From: Bacillota bacterium
GTDB lineage: Bacteria; Bacillota; Sulfobacillia; JAJZYS01; JAJYTV01
NCBI GenBank assembly: GCA_021806845.1
Contig: JAKAPV010000123.1
Span: 1 to 8,625, forward strand
DNA: 8,625 nucleotides
Direction of reading: 5' to 3'
Made by a program: the position numbers and the translations under genes. Shown here piece by piece: positions 1 to 6,070 of this stretch. The notes below the pieces were generated by a model. That model was not told the DNA's origin and searched no databases. It saw nothing but the letters and a program-made list of their open reading frames with translations. Within the stretch, counting starts at the first letter, position 1. Each line of letters begins with the position of its first letter.

Positions 1-207
1 GCTGCCGGCGAACAGCACCTCCGCGCGGCGCTCCGCCCGTCCGTCCGAGAGCCGTCCGGTCGAGAGTGCCCACCGCACGGCGTCCGTTAGGTTCGACTTG
101 CCAGTCCCGTTGGGTCCCACAACCACCGTAAACGACGGCGCCAGTTGCACCGTCGTCGGTTCGCCGAACGATTTGAAGCCTGACAGGTAGATCTCCTTGA
201 GGTACAG
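1..207 (-). CDS. smc: Chromosome segregation ATPase SMC, N-terminal fragment
   Basis: N-terminal 69 residues of an SMC protein; the rest lies beyond the left edge. SMC dimers with ScpA/ScpB form the bacterial condensin that organises and separates chromosomes. Residues 1-15 (LYLKEIYLSGFKSFG) match the family opening, followed by Walker A GPNGTGKSN at 31-39, TDAVRW at 41-46 and FAGS at 66-69. The usual LGEQS...LRGGKMED stretch is replaced at 49-63 by a divergent, equally long segment. An in-frame TGA lies at 235-237 and no ATG, GTG or TTG follows it before the conserved region. The likely start is therefore CTG at 205-207, with AAAGGA (217-222) 9 nt upstream. It sits 68 nt downstream of the permease on the same strand. 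The family is clear; whether it is the main SMC or a paralogue cannot be settled from 69 residues. Confidence 0.88.
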   Translation of the reverse strand, partial: MYLKEIYLSGFKSFGEPTTVQLAPSFTVVVGPNGTGKSNLTDAVRWALSTGRLSDGRAERRAEVLFAGS

Positions 208-275
208 AGCGGTGAATCCTTTCCCGGCGCAGACTCAGTTCCCATGTTCTTCGCCGGGTGGCCCGCGCTTCCTGC
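208..275. other. Permease-smc spacer without a clear terminator
   Basis: This 68-nt gap on the minus strand holds the smc ribosome site and a loose inverted repeat, CCGGCG (224-229) / CGCCGG (252-257), with a 22-nt loop and no following T run. I see neither a convincing terminator for the permease nor a separate smc promoter. Confidence 0.4.
217..222 (-). promoter_or_regulatory. Ribosome binding site that decides the smc CTG start
   Basis: On the minus strand AAAGGA is followed by 9 nt and then CTG (205-207), a near-ideal spacing. The upstream reading frame is closed by TGA at 235-237, and no ordinary start codon lies between that stop and the conserved SMC N-terminus. Confidence 0.6.
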
Positions 276-1691
276 TCAGGCGGGCTGCTGGCGGCGTCGC
301 GGGCGGATGAGGAGGTAGATCGCGAGGAAGAGCGCGGTGACCGCGACCCCGAGGCCGAGGGCGGGCAGCTGGTGGGGTGCGAGCGGCGCCGTGGCGATGA
401 TCGCCAGGAGGAGCGCGATCTCGAAGATGCTGAGATAGGGGTGCCACGGCATCTTGAGGCGCAGGCGCTGCGGGTGTTCCTTCTCGAGGTGGCGTCGGTA
501 GTAGATCTGCGTGAGGACGATGAGCACCCAGATGAAGAGTGCCTGGAAGCCGGTCGCGGTGACGAGGTAGAGGAAGGCGGTCTTCGGCAGGAAGTAGGTG
601 AGCAGCGTCACCGCGACGAGCAGGGCGCCCGTCGCCGCGTTCGCCGCACGCGGCGGGGCGTCTCCTTTCTCTTTGAGCCACCTGGGCGCGTCCTTCGCCG
701 TGGCAAGGCCCGCGAGCACGCGATCGGTCGCGAAGAGGCCGGCATTCATGGCCGACAGGACGGCGAGCAGGATCACCACGTTGAAGATCTGGCCCAGGAT
801 CGGCCAGGGGAAGCGGTGCAGCGCGGCGAGGAACGGGCTGAGACCGGTGGCCGGCACCTTGTTCCAGGGGATGAGGGCGGTGATCGCCAGCGCAGATCCG
901 ATGTAGAGGAGATAGACCAGCGTGGCGCTGTAATGGACGGCTGGCCCGATCCTGCGTTCCGGATCGCGCACGCTTGCGGCCGCGAGACCAAGCACGCCGG
1001 TGCCGGCCATCGAGAACATGACGAGGATCATCGCGGCTGCCACCCCGCGCAGGCCATTCGGGAAGAATCCGCCCGCGACGCTCCAGCTTGCGAGTCCGCT
1101 TCCCAGGCGGACGGGCCAGCCGGCGAACAGCGCCAGCGCTGCGAGCGCGATGAACAGCGCGATGGCGACGACCTTGATGAGCGCCATCAGGGACTCGACC
1201 TCGCTGAAGCCCTTCACGGTCAGGAAGTTGATGCCGACGATGATCAGGGCGAAGGTGGTGGAGAGGGCCCAGGTCGGGATGTGCGGCAGCCACAGATGCG
1301 TGAAGATGCCGGCGGCGGTTGCCTCCGCGGCGAGGTTGAGGATGCTCGAGAACCAGAAGATCCAGCCGCCGACGAAGGTGAACCCGGGCCCGAGCGCGCG
1401 GCGCGCGTACACGAGGAATGAGCCCTTCGCGGGATCGGCCGCCGCCATCTCGGCGAGCGCCGTCACCTCGAGCGCCATGGCGGTCGCGCCGATCAGGTAG
1501 CCGACGATGATGGCGGGCCCCGCCATCCGGATGGCCTCGCCGGCCGCCAGGAAAAGTCCGGAGCCAATGATGCCGCCGACGGTCATCAGCGTGAGCTGCG
1601 GGGTTCTAAGGTCCTTTTCGCCGACGCCCTGCCCTGTGTAGCGTCTGGAGAGGCGGGTCTGTGTCGCGCCATGGCGCGTGAAAATGCCCAT
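276..1691 (-). CDS. APC-superfamily amino acid permease
   Basis: Integral membrane amino acid transporter of the amino acid-polyamine-organocation superfamily, 471 aa from the ATG at 1689-1691. About 12 hydrophobic segments are visible, roughly 33-52, 58-80, 104-124, 142-158, 167-191, 213-237, 256-275, 299-322, 351-368, 372-396, 420-437 and 443-462. TM1 carries the substrate-site motif GGIIGSGLF (39-47). TM6 and the following loop carry MAGTGVLGLAAASVRDPER (228-246), the region that normally contains a conserved Glu in GTE or GVE; here that position is Gly. The C-terminus is basic (RPRRR). The frame stays open to a TTG at 1745, with another ATG at 1724. The 1691 start was chosen because MGIF plus a short polar leader resembles the family, but no start has a convincing Shine-Dalgarno. 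Being divergent from hutU suggests histidine or urocanate as substrate; this is inference only. Confidence 0.88.
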   Translation of the reverse strand: MGIFTRHGATQTRLSRRYTGQGVGEKDLRTPQLTLMTVGGIIGSGLFLAAGEAIRMAGPAIIVGYLIGATAMALEVTALAEMAAADPAKGSFLVYARRALGPGFTFVGGWIFWFSSILNLAAEATAAGIFTHLWLPHIPTWALSTTFALIIVGINFLTVKGFSEVESLMALIKVVAIALFIALAALALFAGWPVRLGSGLASWSVAGGFFPNGLRGVAAAMILVMFSMAGTGVLGLAAASVRDPERRIGPAVHYSATLVYLLYIGSALAITALIPWNKVPATGLSPFLAALHRFPWPILGQIFNVVILLAVLSAMNAGLFATDRVLAGLATAKDAPRWLKEKGDAPPRAANAATGALLVAVTLLTYFLPKTAFLYLVTATGFQALFIWVLIVLTQIYYRRHLEKEHPQRLRLKMPWHPYLSIFEIALLLAIIATAPLAPHQLPALGLGVAVTALFLAIYLLIRPRRRQQPA

Positions 1692-1842
1692 GGCCTTTGC
1701 TTGCCCCGTTGTAACGGTGGGCATGCGACACGAGGCGCTTCGCAAGCTCCCGGTAAAACGCGTACACTGGACAAGTGGGGCGGCATAGGCCGCCAGGAGC
1801 GAGCTAAAGGGGGGTCATCCCCGGCGCGTCGCCGGGGGCCAC
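1692..1842. promoter_or_regulatory. Divergent intergenic region between permease and hutU
   Basis: This 151-nt stretch must carry the start signals of both divergent genes. Inverted repeats visible in it are CCGTT-GT-AACGG at 1706-1717, CACT-GGACA-AGTG at 1765-1777, GGCGGC-ATAG-GCCGCC at 1779-1794 and the long hutU leader hairpin at 1819-1837. A weak candidate hutU promoter is TTCGCA (1739-1744), 18 nt, TACACT (1763-1768), each box matching 4 of 6 consensus bases; the second repeat overlaps its -10. I found no convincing promoter for the permease. If the permease actually starts at 1724 or 1745, the first repeat lies inside its coding sequence. Confidence 0.4.
1806..1842 (+). promoter_or_regulatory. 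hutU leader: G-run ribosome site plus hairpin before the start codon
   Basis: AAAGGGGGG (1806-1814) is followed by TCAT, then a perfect 8-bp hairpin CCCCGGCG-CGT-CGCCGGGG (1819-1837), then GCCAC and the ATG at 1843. If the hairpin forms, the G-run lies an effective 9 nt from the ATG. Alternatively GGGG (1811-1814) can pair with CCCC (1819-1822), hiding the G-run. The 3' arm plus one base (GGGGG, 1834-1838) is itself a possible ribosome site 4 nt from the ATG. The structures are seen; their regulatory role is inferred. Confidence 0.45.
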
Positions 1843-3537
1843 ATGGGCGAGAGGCGCGAGATCCAGGCACCTACCGGTAACAGGCTGACCGCCAAGGCGT
1901 GGCCGCAGGAAGCCGCCATGCGCATGCTGATGAACAACCTCGACCGCAGAGTTGGCGAGAACCCCGACGAACTCATCGTATACGGCGGCCGCGGAAGGGC
2001 GGCGCGCTCCTGGGAAGCGTACGACGCAATCGTCCGCACGCTGCGCGCCCTCGAGAATGACGAGACGCTCCTCATCCAGTCCGGCAAGCCCGTGGCGGTG
2101 TTCCGGACGACGCCCGAGGCCCCGCGCGTCCTGATCGCCAACTCGCACCTCGTGCCGAAATGGGCGACGCTCGACGAGTTCAACCGTCTGGAGGCGCTAG
2201 GGCTCACGATGTTCGGCCAGATGACGGCAGGCTCGTGGATCTACATTGGCTCCCAGGGCGTCATCCAAGGCACCTTCGAGACGCTTGGCGCGCTCGCGCG
2301 CCAGAAGTTCTCGCAGGACACCCTGCAGGGCAGGCTGTTCGTCTCGGCGGGCCTCGGCGGCATGGGTGGCGCCCAGCCGCTGGCGGCCAAGATGCTCGAT
2401 GCCGTCGCGCTGCTCGCGGAGGTGGATCCGCACCGCATCGAGCGAAGGCTGCAGTCCGGGTACCTCGACGAGGTCGCCCCGTCGATCGCGGCGGGCGTGC
2501 AGGCGGCCCTGAGGGCGCGCGCCGCCGGCGCGGCCCGCTCGATCGCCGTGCAGTGCCATGCGACAGAGCTCCTGCAGTACCTCGTGGACGAGCAGATCAC
2601 GCCCGACGTCCTCTCCGACCAGACGGCGGCGCATGACCCGCTCGTGGGCTACATCCCCGATGACCTCGACGTGCCTGGGGCCGCCACGCTGCGCGAGAAG
2701 GACCCCGCGGCATACCTCCGCCAGGCGCGGGCATCGATCGCGCGCCACGTCTCGCTGATGGTGAAGCTGCAACACAGCGGCGCCCAAACCTTCGACTACG
2801 GCAACAACATCCGGCGCGAGGCGTTCGACGCCGGCTGCAAAGAGGCGTTCGAGATCCAGGGCTATGTGCCGGCCTACATCCGGGACCTCTTCGCGCAGGG
2901 AAAGGGCCCCTTCCGCTGGGCAGCCCTGTCCGGCGACCCGGAGGACATCTACCGCACCGACCGCCTGGTCCTCGAGATGTTCCCGGAGAACGCGCTCCTG
3001 CGCCGCTGGATCACGCTCGCTCAAAAGCACATCCAGTTCCAGGGCATACCAGCTCGCATCTGCTACCTCGGGTTCGGCGAGCGCGAGGAGTTCGGGCTGC
3101 GCGTCAACGAGATGGTCAAATCAGGCGAACTGAAGGCGCCGATCGTCTTTGGCCGCGACCACCACGACACGGGCTCTGTGGCATCCCCCTACCGCGAGAC
3201 GGAGGCCATGCGCGACGGCTCCGACGCCATCGCCGACTGGCCGATCCTCAACGTCCTGCTGTCGACCGCGTCGGGCGCCCACTGGGTATCGCTCCACCAC
3301 GGCGGCGGCACCGGCATCGGCTACTCGCTGCACGCTGGCATGGTCGTCGTCGCCGACGGCAGCGAAGAGGCGGGACAACGGATCTGGCGCGTACTGCACA
3401 ACGACGCGGGCATCGGCGTCGTGCGCCACGCCGACGCCGGCTACGAGCTCGCGGAGCATAAACTGCAGGAGGTGCCGGTCCACACTCCCTTGATCGGACC
3501 GCAGAGCCAGCCGCGCAAGGACACGGCGATCCGCTAG
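1843..3537 (+). CDS. hutU: Urocanate hydratase (urocanase)
   Basis: Cytoplasmic NAD+-dependent enzyme, EC 4.2.1.49, converting urocanate and water to 4-imidazolone-5-propanoate, step two of histidine degradation. At 564 aa it has family length and is recognisable end to end. It shows LIVYGG (44-49), QMTAGSWIYIGSQG (126-139), the Rossmann NAD-binding loop GLGGMGGAQ (170-178), FDYGNNIR (317-324), GPFRWAALSGDP (355-366), the urocanase signature FQGIPARIC (399-407) whose Cys407 matches the reactive Cys410 of Pseudomonas putida, and GSVASPYRETE (444-454). The start at 1843 is the first ATG after an in-frame TAG (1786-1788) and aligns with the family N-terminus. Small deviations are Ile for Leu and Tyr for Trp in the signature, and GRDHHD where GRDHLD is usual. 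No histidase, imidazolonepropionase or formiminoglutamase gene is nearby, so the remaining pathway must lie elsewhere or be absent. Confidence 0.97.
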   Translation: MGERREIQAPTGNRLTAKAWPQEAAMRMLMNNLDRRVGENPDELIVYGGRGRAARSWEAYDAIVRTLRALENDETLLIQSGKPVAVFRTTPEAPRVLIANSHLVPKWATLDEFNRLEALGLTMFGQMTAGSWIYIGSQGVIQGTFETLGALARQKFSQDTLQGRLFVSAGLGGMGGAQPLAAKMLDAVALLAEVDPHRIERRLQSGYLDEVAPSIAAGVQAALRARAAGAARSIAVQCHATELLQYLVDEQITPDVLSDQTAAHDPLVGYIPDDLDVPGAATLREKDPAAYLRQARASIARHVSLMVKLQHSGAQTFDYGNNIRREAFDAGCKEAFEIQGYVPAYIRDLFAQGKGPFRWAALSGDPEDIYRTDRLVLEMFPENALLRRWITLAQKHIQFQGIPARICYLGFGEREEFGLRVNEMVKSGELKAPIVFGRDHHDTGSVASPYRETEAMRDGSDAIADWPILNVLLSTASGAHWVSLHHGGGTGIGYSLHAGMVVVADGSEEAGQRIWRVLHNDAGIGVVRHADAGYELAEHKLQEVPVHTPLIGPQSQPRKDTAIR

Positions 3538-3546
3538 CGGGCCGCT

Positions 3547-3596
3547 GCGGCGCCCGGTCCCCGTCGCAGCGCGACGCGGCGGTCGGGCGCCGCTCT
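3547..3596 (+). terminator. Terminator-like hairpin after hutU
   Basis: A perfect 10-bp outer stem GCGGCGCCCG (3547-3556) / CGGGCGCCGC (3584-3593) encloses an inner 5-bp stem GTCGC-AGC-GCGAC (3563-3575). It begins 9 nt after the hutU stop and is followed by TCTCTGCT, a poor T tract. The position and strength suit termination or 3'-end protection of the hutU mRNA, separating it from the regulator gene downstream. Confidence 0.6.
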
Positions 3597-3621
3597 CTGC
3601 TCGCCTGCTACCCGATGTCTG

Positions 3622-3633
3622 TACAAAAGTGTA
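3622..3633. promoter_or_regulatory. Possible operator upstream of the regulator gene
   Basis: TACA-AAAG-TGTA is a perfect 4-bp inverted repeat with a 4-nt spacer in a short AT-rich island. It lies about 50 nt before the preferred ATG of the HTH/S24-like gene. Its position suits an autoregulatory site; a second small palindrome, GTATAC, follows at 3631-3636. Short palindromes arise by chance, so support is weak. Confidence 0.25.
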
Positions 3634-3664
3634 TACGCATTGGGCAAAGGAAGCCCCAGGCAGC

Positions 3665-3679
3665 CAGGGAAACGCCCTG
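3665..3679 (+). promoter_or_regulatory. Small leader hairpin overlapping the regulator ribosome site
   Basis: CAGGG-AAACG-CCCTG forms a perfect 5-bp stem ending 4 nt before the ATG at 3684. The only Shine-Dalgarno-like bases, AGGGA at 3666-3670, lie largely in its 5' arm and are 13 nt from the ATG, a long spacing that folding would alter. Confidence 0.3.
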
Positions 3680-3683
3680 CAAT

Positions 3684-4211
3684 ATGGATCGCCAAGGGAT
3701 CGACCCCGTTGCCCGCATGGCGCAGCTCGTACGCGAGCGCCCGACGATCTCCGGCCGGGAGATCGCGGCTGCCTGCGGCTTCGCTGAGCCGAAGAGCCTC
3801 TACTACCACCTGCGAAAGCACGGGTATCGCGGCCTCAACCATTTCAAGGAGAGCGTCCTGCGCCCGGACGAAGGCGCGCTGCCGCTCGCGGAGGACGAGG
3901 CTGTCTACGCGGGCGGCGGCCAAGTGCCTTGGCCGCCCCCCGATGTCGCGTTCGCCTACCGCTGGCTCTCGCTCGACGCCTTGCCGCTCGTCGCACCGGG
4001 AGATCTCGTCCTCGGCAACGCGATCGGCCCATGGCGGGAGGGCGAACTGCTCATCTACCGCGAAGCGGGGCGTCTCAGACTTGCCCGGTTCTTCTTAAAC
4101 GACGGCGCCCCGCGCCATGCGCCGGTCGGGCGCACGCCAGGGCTGCACAGCGGGGAACCGGAGGGACTGATCGGGCGGGTTACCGCGATTCTGCGGACGA
4201 CGCTTCCGTAA
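3684..4211 (+). CDS. HTH protein with catalytically inactive LexA/S24-like C-terminal domain
   Basis: Probable transcription regulator of 175 aa. The N-terminus (about 5-58) is a helix-turn-helix-type region with ISGREIAAACGFAEPKSLYY at 22-41 and a following basic helix. The C-terminus (about 96-170) resembles the S24/LexA fold: LPLVAPGDLVLG (100-111) sits where active members have SMxPxIxxGDLV, followed by strands ELLIYREAGRLRLARFF and a closing GLIGRVTAIL. The catalytic Ser-Met is Asp98-Ala99, and no Lys occupies the usual later site (LRLARFF), so self-cleavage is not expected. The middle (60-90) is rich in acidic residues and Pro. The start is uncertain: the frame also has an ATG at 3615, but that adds 23 unremarkable residues with no ribosome site. 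It lies 146 nt after hutU on the same strand and overlaps the rnc 3' end by 32 nt. The target is unknown; hutU, the permease or the fab operon are guesses. The domain match is from motif reading, not a search. Confidence 0.7.
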   Translation: MDRQGIDPVARMAQLVRERPTISGREIAAACGFAEPKSLYYHLRKHGYRGLNHFKESVLRPDEGALPLAEDEAVYAGGGQVPWPPPDVAFAYRWLSLDALPLVAPGDLVLGNAIGPWREGELLIYREAGRLRLARFFLNDGAPRHAPVGRTPGLHSGEPEGLIGRVTAILRTTLP

Positions 4212-4842
4212 GGGAGCGATATGCGGCGGCGGCGGCGTGGGCCGTCGCCTCCTGCTTGCTGGGGCCGTCGCCGCGCCCGCGCTCCTGGCCGTCGACCAGC
4301 GCTGCCACGGTGAACGTCGGACGGTGCGCCGGGCCTTCCTGGCCGACCAGCTGGAACTCGACCTGCAGGCCGTGGTCCTGGGCGAACTCTTGCAGCCGGG
4401 AGCGCGCGTCGCGCAGCGGCAGGGGCGGGTGGTCGAGCAGCGGGGCGAACATCCCGCGCACCCAATCCCGCGTCGCCTCGAAGCCGTGGTCCAGGTAGTA
4501 GGCACCCACCACGGCCTCGAAGGTATCTGCGAGCACGGACGGCTTCTGGCGGCCGCCGCTCTGCTCCTCTCCCCGTCCCAGGCGCAGCTGCGCGCCAAGT
4601 TCCTGTTCTTCCGCAAGGCGCGCGAGGCTCTCCTCGCAGACGAGCGCCGCGCGCCGCATCGTCAGCTCGCCTTCCGGCAGGTCGGGAAACCGGTGGTAGA
4701 GCATTTCCCCGACCAGCAGCCCGAGTACCGCGTCGCCGAGGAACTCGAGGCGCTGGTTGGTCTCCCGCTGGCCCTGCTCATTGGCATAAGAGGGATGCGT
4801 GAGGGCGAGCCGCAGCAGCGGCGATACGTCAGGCATCGGCAC
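4180..4842 (-). CDS. rnc: Ribonuclease III
   Basis: Double-strand RNA endonuclease (EC 3.1.26.3) that processes rRNA precursors and structured mRNAs. From the GTG at 4840-4842 it is 220 aa. The catalytic domain shows the signature RLEFLGDAVLG (31-41) and the metal ligands Glu33, Asp37, Asp106 and Glu109, equivalent to E. coli Glu41, Asp45, Asp114 and Glu117. The dsRNA-binding domain spans about 143-213, with SRLQE, GPAHRPTF and SKQEATAHAAAAAY. The N-terminus is short: it opens at SPLLRLALTHPSY and lacks the first helix (LEERLGY-type) found in most homologues, and an in-frame TGA at 4858-4860 rules out an upstream extension. An ATG at 4834-4836 is an alternative start, forming ATGCCTGA with the fabF stop. 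There is no Shine-Dalgarno, so translation is probably coupled to fabF. Its 3' end overlaps the convergent regulator gene. Confidence 0.95.
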   Translation of the reverse strand: MPMPDVSPLLRLALTHPSYANEQGQRETNQRLEFLGDAVLGLLVGEMLYHRFPDLPEGELTMRRAALVCEESLARLAEEQELGAQLRLGRGEEQSGGRQKPSVLADTFEAVVGAYYLDHGFEATRDWVRGMFAPLLDHPPLPLRDARSRLQEFAQDHGLQVEFQLVGQEGPAHRPTFTVAALVDGQERGRGDGPSKQEATAHAAAAAYRSLTEASSAESR

Positions 4843-6070
4843 GGCGCAGCGCCAGGGTCACGTTCTGCCCGCCGAAGCCGAAGGAGTTCGTCAGCGCGAC
4901 TTCGACCTCTGCGTGGCGCGCCTCGTTCGGCACACAGTCGAGGTCGATCTCCGGGTCGAGACGGTGGAGGTTGATCGTCGGAGGCAGGGTGCTCTCATAA
5001 AGCGCCAGCGCGGTGAAGATCGCCTCGACCGCTCCCGCCGCGCCGAGCAGGTGCCCCGTCATCGACTTCGTGGAGCTGACGGCGAGGTTCTTGCTGTGCG
5101 CGCCGAAGACGGAGCGCACGGCATTTGCCTCGCCGATGTCGCCCTTCGGCGTGGCAGTGGCGTGGGCGTTGATGTACCCGACGCTCTCCGGCGGCAGACC
5201 CCCGTCGCGCAGCGCGGCGCGCATGGCGCGGGCCGCTCCGTCGCCGTCAGGCGCCGGTTCGACGATGTGATAGGCGTCCGCCGTCATGCCGTAGCCGACG
5301 ACCTCGGCGTAGATGTGGGCGCCGCGGGCGATGGCGCGCTCGCGCTCCTCGAAGACGAGCATGCCCGAGCCTTCGCCCATCACGAAACCGTCGCGGTCGA
5401 GATCGAAGGGCCGGGACGCGCTGGCCGGATCGTCGTTGCGCTGCGAGAGCGCCTTCATGTTGATGAATCCAGCGAAGCACAGCGGCAGCAGCACCGCTTC
5501 CGCGCCGCCTGCCAGCATCAGGTCCGCCTCGCCGTACTGGATGCGGCGGAAGGCCTCCCCGAGGGCGTGGGCGGACGACGCGCAGGCCGTCACCGTCGTC
5601 ATGTTGGGGCCGCGCATATCGTAGCGGATCGCCACCTGCGCCGCGGCCATGTTGGCGATCATCATCGGGATGAAGAGCGGCGAGACGCGTTCGGGACCGC
5701 GTTCCAGCAAGATCTGGTGCTGTTCCGTCAGCGTCTGGATGCCGCCGATGCCCGTGCCGCAGCTGACGCCTGTGCGGTCCGGATCGTAGTCTCCCTTGGC
5801 GAGGCCCGCGTCGCGCATCGCCTCATCGGCCGCGGCGATCGCGAGCTGGATGAAGCGGTCGGTGCGGCGCACCTCCCGCCGGTCGAGGAACTGACTGGGA
5901 TCGAAACCGCGCACCTCCCCGCCGAAGCGGACCTCGAGCCCTGCAGCGTCGAAGCTCTCCAGCGGCGCGATCCCGGACTCCCCCGCGAGCGCTGCCCGCC
6001 AGGTGTCCTGGACGGTGAGTCCGAGCGGCGAAAGCGCTCCCATACCGGTGATCACAACTCGGTGCGGCAA
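4829..6070 (-). CDS. fabF: Beta-ketoacyl-ACP synthase II
   Basis: Elongating condensing enzyme (EC 2.3.1.179) that joins malonyl-ACP to acyl-ACP with CO2 release. Starting at the TTG (6068-6070) it is 413 aa, the length of E. coli and Bacillus subtilis FabF, and the active-site residues fall at Cys163 (TACASSAHALG), His303 (NAHATATPKGD), Lys335 and His340 (KSMTGHLLGAAGA), identical to E. coli numbering. The C-terminal FGFGGQN gatekeeper loop is intact. Start choice: the frame allows a GTG at 6077-6079, but the GGGGGG run (6079-6084) would touch that codon, whereas it lies 8 nt before the TTG, a spacing like that of the G-run before acpP. The stop overlaps the rnc start. An intercistronic hairpin separates it from acpP, which may let the two be expressed at different levels. 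Confidence 0.96.
   Translation of the reverse strand: MPHRVVITGMGALSPLGLTVQDTWRAALAGESGIAPLESFDAAGLEVRFGGEVRGFDPSQFLDRREVRRTDRFIQLAIAAADEAMRDAGLAKGDYDPDRTGVSCGTGIGGIQTLTEQHQILLERGPERVSPLFIPMMIANMAAAQVAIRYDMRGPNMTTVTACASSAHALGEAFRRIQYGEADLMLAGGAEAVLLPLCFAGFINMKALSQRNDDPASASRPFDLDRDGFVMGEGSGMLVFEERERAIARGAHIYAEVVGYGMTADAYHIVEPAPDGDGAARAMRAALRDGGLPPESVGYINAHATATPKGDIGEANAVRSVFGAHSKNLAVSSTKSMTGHLLGAAGAVEAIFTALALYESTLPPTINLHRLDPEIDLDCVPNEARHAEVEVALTNSFGFGGQNVTLALRRADA

Noticed and set aside
258..1421. 387-codon plus-strand open frame opposite the permease
   Set aside because: The translation is a low-complexity charged sequence, and the opposite strand encodes a clear membrane transporter.
1779..1837. 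Tandem hairpins upstream of hutU as a terminator or HutP-type antiterminator
   Set aside because: No T run follows either hairpin and I see no array of spaced UAG triplets as in Bacillus HutP sites.
2197..3030. 277-codon minus-strand open frame inside hutU
   Set aside because: Shadow of the conserved urocanase frame, with no motif or ribosome site supporting it.
3615..3683. Earlier ATG for the regulator gene
   Set aside because: It has no ribosome site, and the added residues overlap the likely operator and leader hairpin and have no domain character. Kept as an alternative only.
4218..4240. GCG-type triplet run as a simple repeat
   Set aside because: It encodes the alanine run of the RNase III dsRNA-binding domain C-terminal helix and needs no separate explanation.
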